From an uncultured Eubacteriaceae bacterium (GTDB taxonomy: Bacteria; Bacillota; Clostridia; Eubacteriales; Eubacteriaceae), in the NCBI GenBank assembly GCA_947625175.1, contig CANQNI010000099.1, forward strand, positions 1 through 6,114: a stretch of 6,114 bases of DNA, read 5' to 3'. The notes beneath the pieces are model-generated. The model did not search any database. It worked only from the letters and a program-made list of their open reading frames with translations, and was not told where the DNA came from. A program made the position numbers and the translations under genes. Below are positions 1-6,114 of the stretch, in pieces; positions within the stretch are counted from its first letter, which is position 1; the number at the start of each line of letters is the position of its first letter.

Positions 1-2203
<2,203 letters not shown>

Positions 2204-2207
<4 letters not shown>

Positions 2208-2512
2208 TGATTTAAGACTTGTTGAACAATATAACTTGAAGCCAGTTTTAAATTTTTCTTGGCTTTATCAGCAATTTGGGAATTTTCACTTTTTTTATCA
2301 GTTAAATATTTATCATATTTACTATCGATTTGTTCTTGAAGATGACTTAATTGTTTTGAATAGTCTTCTTTTACTTGAGCTATTTGTTTATCGGATTCAT
2401 TTTGCGCTTTACGCTGGGCCTGTAGAACAATATCACGAGCTTTATTTTTAGCTTCTTCAATTATTTTATCGGCTTGTTCTTCTGCATTATTAATAGAATC
2501 TAAAATTGACAT
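2204..2512 (-). CDS. ntpF: V-type ATPase peripheral stalk subunit (NtpF-type, also called G/H)
   Basis: A small (102 residues), charged, nearly all-helical protein predicted to pair with subunit E in the peripheral stalk joining V1 to subunit I. There is no membrane segment. Residues about 5-75 are continuous heptad-like coiled coil rich in A, E, K, Q and D (EEQADKIIEEAKNKARD near 11-27), and the C-terminus (ASSYIVQQVLNQ) is more hydrophobic. Sequence alone is weakly diagnostic; the call rests mainly on position directly before subunits I and K, as in the ntpF-I-K-E-C-G-A-B-D order of Enterococcus. I chose the ATG at 2512 because AAAGGA ends 7 nt upstream. A TTG two codons earlier (2518) would sit 1 nt from that site and is not plausible. 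The stop overlaps the subunit I start by 4 nt. Confidence 0.88.
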
Positions 2513-2519
2513 AACCAAT

Positions 2520-2525
2520 TCCTTT
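2520..2525 (-). promoter_or_regulatory. Ribosome binding site deciding the ntpF start
   Basis: AAAGGA on the minus strand, 7 nt before the ATG at 2512. It rules out the TTG at 2518. The 11 bases TAAAGGAATTG here (2516-2526) are identical to those upstream of the polymerase gene (5488-5498). Confidence 0.7.
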
Positions 2526-2529
2526 ATTA

Positions 2530-2546
2530 GATTAATTAAATTAATC
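2530..2546. repeat. 17-nt perfect AT-rich palindrome over the hydrolase stop codon
   Basis: GATTAATT, one central base, then AATTAATC: 8-bp arms with a single-base centre. It covers the stop codon of the glycoside hydrolase and lies just upstream of the ntpF ribosome binding site. There is no U-tract and little G+C, so it is not a convincing terminator. A palindrome this size can occur by chance at this base composition. Confidence 0.4.
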
Positions 2547-3753
2547 CTAAATCAAACTTCCAACCTAAAACATGATCTAATGCCGATTGGAATCTTTCTT
2601 GAGAAATTCCTCCATTCTCTAATTCCATTTTAATTCTGGGAATTATAGTAGGATAATTAGAACAGATAATCATATCAGTTCCAGCATTTAGAGTTGCAAC
2701 AGCTGCTGTATCTTTGTCAACAAAATTTGACAATCCTTGCATATCTAAGTCATCGCAAAGAATAACTCCATTAAAATGAAAATTATTTCTTAAAATGGAA
2801 TGTATAACCGGTGATAAAGAAGCAGGCTGAGTTGGATCTAAACAACCGCTTACATTATGAGAAATTAAAACACTACCAGCTCCTGCACTTATTCCAGCCT
2901 GAAACGGTTTAAAATAATAATTTTGAACAATCTCTAAAGGGGTTCCATCCATTATTATTTCTGAATGACTGTCCCCATTTTCTCCATAACCAGGAAAATG
3001 TTTTAGACAAGAACCTTCCTGAACAGAATTAAAGTCTTGGACAGTTTCAACTACAAACTGTGACGTTATTTCAGAAGCTTCTTGTAGACTCATATTGGAA
3101 GGTAATTCTAGTGTTCTGGAATAAATAAAACTTGCTGGATTAAGAGAAACATCAGCAACAGGACCTAAATTAACATTTATTCCTAATGTCTTAAGTAAAT
3201 TGGCTTTGTCTAATTCTTCATTTTTTAAAAGTTCTAAGCCACCTTGCTTATATAAAGTTCCAGGTGATTCAAAAGGTTGAGGTAAAACAGGTGAAACCCG
3301 GGAAACTTTACCACCTTCCTCATCACTGGCTATAATCATTGGAATTAATGCATTTTCCTGCCATGATGCTATTTTTTGAGTTAAGCTAATACTATTTTCA
3401 CCTTTAATATCTTTTCCAAATATTAAATAACCACCTAAATTATAATCAATAAGATCATTAATTATTTGAGAATTTTCTGGTACTCTAGCTAGTATTAGTT
3501 GACCAATTTGCTGATCAATTGTAAGGGAATTTTTTACTTCATCTATTCTTTGTTTTTTTACTGAGACTGTTGAGTTTGTATCAAACTGATTTAAAGCTGA
3601 TTCACCTTTTGGTTCAACTGGTTGCTCTAAAGTGTTCTGATTAACTTCGGACGAATTATTTTGGTTAGAAGTCATAAAATAAATACTACCTAAAGCTAAA
3701 CAAGTTGCTATAATTAAAAACCAAATAAAGTAATGTAATTTAATCGAATTCAA
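2536..3753 (-). CDS. Membrane-anchored family 3 glycoside hydrolase (beta-N-acetylglucosaminidase, NagZ type)
   Basis: Predicted to remove terminal beta-N-acetylglucosamine from cell-wall fragments or other glycans outside the membrane. Of 405 residues, 8-27 form an uncleaved-looking signal anchor, 28-65 an Asn/Gln/Ser/Glu-rich linker, and about 72-405 a single GH3 barrel. Motifs in order are SDEEGGKVSRV (143-153), GPVADV (198-203), KHFPGYG (251-257) followed by D261-S262-H263 (the Asp-His acid/base dyad of NagZ enzymes), and CDDLDMQGL (333-341), which holds the nucleophilic Asp. There is no second domain, unlike the longer Bacillus subtilis NagZ. The start is uncertain: TTG at 3753 is the only usual start codon that keeps the anchor, and it lacks a Shine-Dalgarno; the next ATG (codon 27) falls at the end of the anchor. 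The gene lies 23 nt ahead of ntpF and probably shares its transcript. Substrate specificity is inferred from the family. Confidence 0.9.
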   Translation of the reverse strand: MNSIKLHYFIWFLIIATCLALGSIYFMTSNQNNSSEVNQNTLEQPVEPKGESALNQFDTNSTVSVKKQRIDEVKNSLTIDQQIGQLILARVPENSQIINDLIDYNLGGYLIFGKDIKGENSISLTQKIASWQENALIPMIIASDEEGGKVSRVSPVLPQPFESPGTLYKQGGLELLKNEELDKANLLKTLGINVNLGPVADVSLNPASFIYSRTLELPSNMSLQEASEITSQFVVETVQDFNSVQEGSCLKHFPGYGENGDSHSEIIMDGTPLEIVQNYYFKPFQAGISAGAGSVLISHNVSGCLDPTQPASLSPVIHSILRNNFHFNGVILCDDLDMQGLSNFVDKDTAAVATLNAGTDMIICSNYPTIIPRIKMELENGGISQERFQSALDHVLGWKFDLGLI

Positions 3754-3763
3754 AACAAAACCA

Positions 3764-3793
3764 ACTATATCTTTATCGATAATATTTTATCAA
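3764..3793 (-). promoter_or_regulatory. Possible sigma-A-type promoter of the hydrolase/V-ATPase operon
   Basis: TTGATA (-35, 3793-3788) and TATAGT (-10, 3769-3764) are separated by 18 nt, each one mismatch from consensus. Transcription would begin near 3757, only a few bases before the TTG at 3753, so the transcript would be almost leaderless. The surrounding 154-nt gap is very AT-rich, so chance matches are likely. A weaker alternative, TTAAAC with TATTAT at 16-nt spacing, lies farther upstream near 3862-3890. Confidence 0.35.
3773..3782. promoter_or_regulatory. 10-bp palindrome inside the putative promoter spacer (possible operator)
   Basis: TTATCGATAA is a perfect palindrome lying wholly between the putative -35 and -10 elements, where a bound repressor would block RNA polymerase. 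I do not recognise it as the site of a named regulator. Confidence 0.25.
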
Positions 3794-3881
3794 ATAATCA
3801 AAATTTCCGTATGTTTTAAACCAACAATCAATCTAGGATTAATTATTAGTTTATTTACTATAATATCTTAATCTTTTACCC

Positions 3882-3896
3882 GTTTAATTATTAAAC
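3882..3896. repeat. 15-nt perfect palindrome after the YolD-like gene
   Basis: GTTTAAT, one central base, then ATTAAAC; it begins 12 nt downstream of the YolD-like stop on the minus strand. It has no G+C-rich stem and cannot form a good loop, so it is not a standard terminator. It could be a protein-binding site or chance. I found no better terminator in the 3754-3907 gap. Confidence 0.35.
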
Positions 3897-3907
3897 AAAC
3901 AAAAAAT

Positions 3908-4246
3908 TTAAATTAACCGAATTCGAAAAATATTTTTAAGAAGAATTGTTTTATGATTTAAAACTAGCTTATCATCTTTAAATATAAAATCTTTTATTTC
4001 TTCCCGAATAATTCGAATTGAAGTATTATCATCATAAATTACTTCAATATAGTGCGTATCGTTATTTATATTTTCTTTGAGAAGTTTAATAATCTCCTTA
4101 TTTTTTCTCTTTTTTAAATTCAGGGTAAATTTATTTTCATGTTCTTTTTCTTTTACTTCTAAAGCTTCTTCAAAACCAGTTAGAGCAGCATATGGAATAA
4201 ACTGTTTTGCTCTAATTTCAAGAGGCATTTTAATTCTCTGAGCCAC
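3908..4246 (-). CDS. YolD-like family protein
   Basis: A small (112 residues) soluble protein of the YolD-like family. The family hallmark is at residues 12-30: RAKQFIPYAALTGFEEALE, matching the RAK-x-F-x-P-x-x-A-L-x-G motif. It is followed by a Lys/Glu-rich helical stretch (31-60) and a beta-rich tail (65-112). The molecular function is not established. Members commonly sit beside Y-family polymerases in Gram-positive bacteria, and a partner role for the polymerase has been proposed. That is exactly the arrangement here: the gene overlaps the polymerase gene by 17 nt. I chose the GTG at 4246 because a perfect AGGAGG lies 8 nt upstream; the ATG seven codons in (4228) has no such site. Confidence 0.88.
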   Translation of the reverse strand: MAQRIKMPLEIRAKQFIPYAALTGFEEALEVKEKEHENKFTLNLKKRKNKEIIKLLKENINNDTHYIEVIYDDNTSIRIIREEIKDFIFKDDKLVLNHKTILLKNIFRIRLI

Positions 4247-5486
4247 TACGATGGCCTCCTATCTGATTGTGACGCTCTTGAGAGGTTGCTCCGTTTAATA
4301 AATCTAATCCTTTTAAAACTGAATTTTTACCATACTTATTTTGAATTTCTAAAATAGTTTTATGAAGTTGAGCATCTTTAGACGAATCAATTGGTTCTAA
4401 AAAGTTAAGTTGTTGATTATATGGAGATAAATTATTTAAAGAAATACTAACTTTTCTTATCTTAAATTCCGGATTAATTAAAGAATAATATTTGTTAATA
4501 ACTCTATCTATAACATCTTGGAAATCATTGGTTTTTTCAGGAAAAGAAATTGAAAAGTGTTCATGACTTCGATCAGTATAACGTAAAGTTAGAGAAATAT
4601 TAGAGGTTGCCAGGTTTTCATTAAAAAGTTTTAGAAATAAATCATAAAGCATTTCTCGAATAATAATTTCAGCTTCATTAATATTATAATCACGCATTAA
4701 AACCTGACCATTACTATATGATATCGTTCTGGGTTTAAATTGTTTGATTTCCTGGATAGAAACTGGTTCTATTCCATTAGCATGATCAATCAATAGTTCA
4801 GCATCAATCCCAAAAAGTTGGTATAAAATTTCAGGATCAGTTTTAGTTATTTCTTCTAATGTAAAAATTCCAATTTCATTTAGTTTATTTTGGATTCCTT
4901 TTCCTATCCGCCAAAAGTCAGTAAGTGGTTGATGATCCCATAATTTTTCTTTAAAAGTTTTTTGATTCAATACACCAATAAAATTTTTAGCATGTTTAGC
5001 CGTAATATCTAAGGCAACTTTAGCTAAAAATAAATTTGAACCAATTCCACAAGTAGCATTTATCCCATATATTCTTTTAATCTGATCGATTAAGAATTGA
5101 GCTAATTCTTTTGGTGTTTTTTGATAGAGTTTTAAATAGGAAGTAACATCTATAAAAACTTCGTCAATTGAATAAACATGAATATCATTTTTATCAAAAT
5201 AATCTAAATACAAACTATAAATATTAGCAGAATAATCAATATATTTTTTCATTTGTGGTGGAGCCATAATATAGTCAATATTTGTAGGAATTTCAAAAAC
5301 TCTACATCTATTTTTAACTCCTAATTCTTTTAAAGAAGGAGATACTGCTAAACAAATAGTTTTTTCAGATCTTTCAGGATCAGCAACTACTAAATTAGTT
5401 GTCATAGGATCAAGATTTCTTTCCACACATTCTACTGAAGCATAAAAAGATTTTAGATCAATACAGAAATAAACTTTATTTTCCAT
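4230..5486 (-). CDS. Y-family translesion DNA polymerase (UmuC/UvrX type)
   Basis: An error-prone polymerase predicted to copy damaged DNA; 418 residues, full length for this Gram-positive class. D10 starts the palm in CIDLKSFYASVE (8-19), with Y15 at the steric-gate position that excludes ribonucleotides. D108 and E109 in YSIDEVFID (105-113) complete the metal-binding triad. CGIGSNLFLAKVA (146-158) is the conserved palm/thumb segment, DFWRIGKG (190-197) and what follows the thumb helix-hairpin-helix, and about 245-350 the little-finger domain. QLNFL (359-363) resembles a sliding-clamp binding motif (QLxLF type). The tail NSVLKGLDLLNGAT...QIGGH is typical of the class. It overlaps the kinase gene by 11 nt and the YolD-like gene by 17 nt. 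AAAGGA lies 5 nt before the ATG. I found no LexA box (GAAC-N4-GTTC) in the window, so SOS control, if any, would act upstream of the kinase gene. No key residue is missing. Confidence 0.95.
   Translation of the reverse strand: MENKVYFCIDLKSFYASVECVERNLDPMTTNLVVADPERSEKTICLAVSPSLKELGVKNRCRVFEIPTNIDYIMAPPQMKKYIDYSANIYSLYLDYFDKNDIHVYSIDEVFIDVTSYLKLYQKTPKELAQFLIDQIKRIYGINATCGIGSNLFLAKVALDITAKHAKNFIGVLNQKTFKEKLWDHQPLTDFWRIGKGIQNKLNEIGIFTLEEITKTDPEILYQLFGIDAELLIDHANGIEPVSIQEIKQFKPRTISYSNGQVLMRDYNINEAEIIIREMLYDLFLKLFNENLATSNISLTLRYTDRSHEHFSISFPEKTNDFQDVIDRVINKYYSLINPEFKIRKVSISLNNLSPYNQQLNFLEPIDSSKDAQLHKTILEIQNKYGKNSVLKGLDLLNGATSQERHNQIGGHRSGSEN
4255..4260 (-). promoter_or_regulatory. Ribosome binding site of the YolD-like gene, inside the polymerase coding region
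   Basis: A perfect AGGAGG, 8 nt before the GTG at 4246. It is formed by the codons ATA-GGA-GGC for I409-G410-G411 of the polymerase's conserved C-terminal QIGGH motif, so the same bases serve both genes. Confidence 0.8.
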
Positions 5487-6114
5487 TCAATTCCTTTATA
5501 TATAATGGAAGAACACCCTCAAAATCGAGTCCATCACGTCTAGGTTGACTTCGCTGAGCAGTTCTTTTAGCTGCATAATAAACTAAAACACCTGCTAGAT
5601 TAGCAGAATCATATAATGAAAATTGATTAAGATAGGCACCAATTAAAAAACTTGCAAACACGTCACCTGTTCCATGAAATTTTCCTAATAATTTAGGATT
5701 TTCTATTAAATGAAAATGATTACTATTTACTGCTATTCCAATCTTCCCATTCTCTAACTCTATTCCAGTAATAACAACTGAAGCCTGACAAAGTTCTTGT
5801 AATTCTCGGGCCACTGATTTTATTTCTTCAGATGAATAAGGTCCTGGTTTATACTCTTTTCCCAATAAAAAGTAACTCTCCGTCATGTTGGGAAAGATTA
5901 TATTAGCATTTTTAATAAGTTCCTTATTTTTATCAACGAGATTTTGATTATAAGCATTATAAAGATTTCCATTATCTCCCATAACTGGATCAATGAAAAC
6001 GATTAAATTAGGGTTTAGTTTTCTTTGCTTTTGGATAAAGTCCATTAGAATATCAACCTGTTCAGGAGAAGATAAGTAGCCAGAATAAATTGAATTAAAG
6101 ATTAAATTAAAACT
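5476..6114 (-). CDS. pdxK: Pyridoxal/pyridoxamine kinase, partial, 5' end outside window
   Basis: A ribokinase-superfamily kinase that phosphorylates B6 vitamers (pyridoxal, pyridoxamine, pyridoxine) to the 5'-phosphate in the cytoplasm for the PLP salvage pathway. The frame stays open to the right edge, giving 212 residues of a protein usually near 280; an internal ATG at 6045 is not the real start because the 23 codons before it encode the conserved SGYLSSPEQVD segment. Within the visible part: DPVMGDNGNLY (42-52), PNMTES (75-80), ITGIE (115-119), and FHGTGDVFAS (146-155), where the GTGD anion hole carries the catalytic base D151. The stop overlaps the polymerase start by 11 nt. A hydroxymethylpyrimidine kinase (ThiD) is the main alternative, but the DPVMGDNG and HGTGD contexts favour a B6 kinase. 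Whether it is pdxK or pdxY by local naming is open. Confidence 0.88.
   Translation of the reverse strand, partial: SFNLIFNSIYSGYLSSPEQVDILMDFIQKQRKLNPNLIVFIDPVMGDNGNLYNAYNQNLVDKNKELIKNANIIFPNMTESYFLLGKEYKPGPYSSEEIKSVARELQELCQASVVITGIELENGKIGIAVNSNHFHLIENPKLLGKFHGTGDVFASFLIGAYLNQFSLYDSANLAGVLVYYAAKRTAQRSQPRRDGLDFEGVLPLYIKELNGK
5492..5497 (-). promoter_or_regulatory. Ribosome binding site of the polymerase gene
   Basis: AAAGGA on the minus strand, 5 nt before the ATG at 5486 and inside the last codons of the kinase gene. It supports independent initiation at this overlap, not only read-through coupling. Confidence 0.65.

Noticed and set aside
2513..2518. TTG start for the stalk subunit, two codons before the ATG
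   Set aside because: The AAAGGA site ends 1 nt from it, which is too close; the spacing fits the ATG at 2512.
2530..2546. Rho-independent terminator between the glycosidase and ntpF genes
   Set aside because: The stem is almost all A-T, the centre is one base, and no run of U follows on the transcribed strand.
3690..3753. Lipoprotein signal (lipobox at I-A-T-C18) in the glycosidase
   Set aside because: Thr before the Cys is unfavourable and the hydrophobic stretch continues past it, so a signal anchor is more likely.
3773..3820. FabT-like operator (TTTGATTAT half-site, minus strand)
   Set aside because: Only one half matches; the second half of the expected palindrome is absent, and the gap is so AT-rich that such a half-site is expected by chance.
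6043..6045. ATG as the true start of the B6 kinase
   Set aside because: The frame remains open to the window edge and the 23 codons before this ATG encode a conserved kinase segment (SGYLSSPEQVD).

Overview
The window is AT-rich (about one third G+C by eye) and densely packed, and every gene lies on the minus strand, so transcription runs from high to low coordinates. The gene content suggests a low-G+C Bacillota, probably Bacilli/Lactobacillales. The evidence is a bacterial V-type ATPase cluster in the Enterococcus-like order F-I-K, a UmuC/UvrX-type Y-family polymerase followed by a YolD-like gene, AGGAGG-type ribosome binding sites, and GTG and probable TTG starts. I cannot name a genus.

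Right half, in transcription order: the 3' part of a pyridoxal/pyridoxamine kinase gene that runs off the right edge, then a translesion DNA polymerase, then a small YolD-like protein. These three overlap by 11 and 17 nt and look like one translationally coupled unit. The promoter, and any SOS control, would lie outside the window.

After a 154-nt AT-rich gap with a possible promoter, the left half starts with a membrane-anchored family 3 glycoside hydrolase (beta-N-acetylglucosaminidase/NagZ type). After 23 nt it is followed by the V-type ATPase genes: ntpF-like peripheral stalk, ntpI-like subunit a, and ntpK-like ring subunit c, the last cut by the left edge. Short gaps and an ATGA overlap suggest the hydrolase and the ATPase genes are co-transcribed. 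The part of subunit K that is present carries the Leu/Thr/Gln residues that bind Na+ in the Enterococcus hirae rotor, so a sodium-coupled enzyme is likely.

I found no mobile element, CRISPR array, RNA gene or convincing rho-independent terminator. I also see no clearly new biological system. The points most worth a second look are the cell-wall hydrolase heading the ATPase cluster, the vitamin-kinase/mutagenic-polymerase coupling, and a promoter-like site with a palindrome in its spacer just before the hydrolase start.
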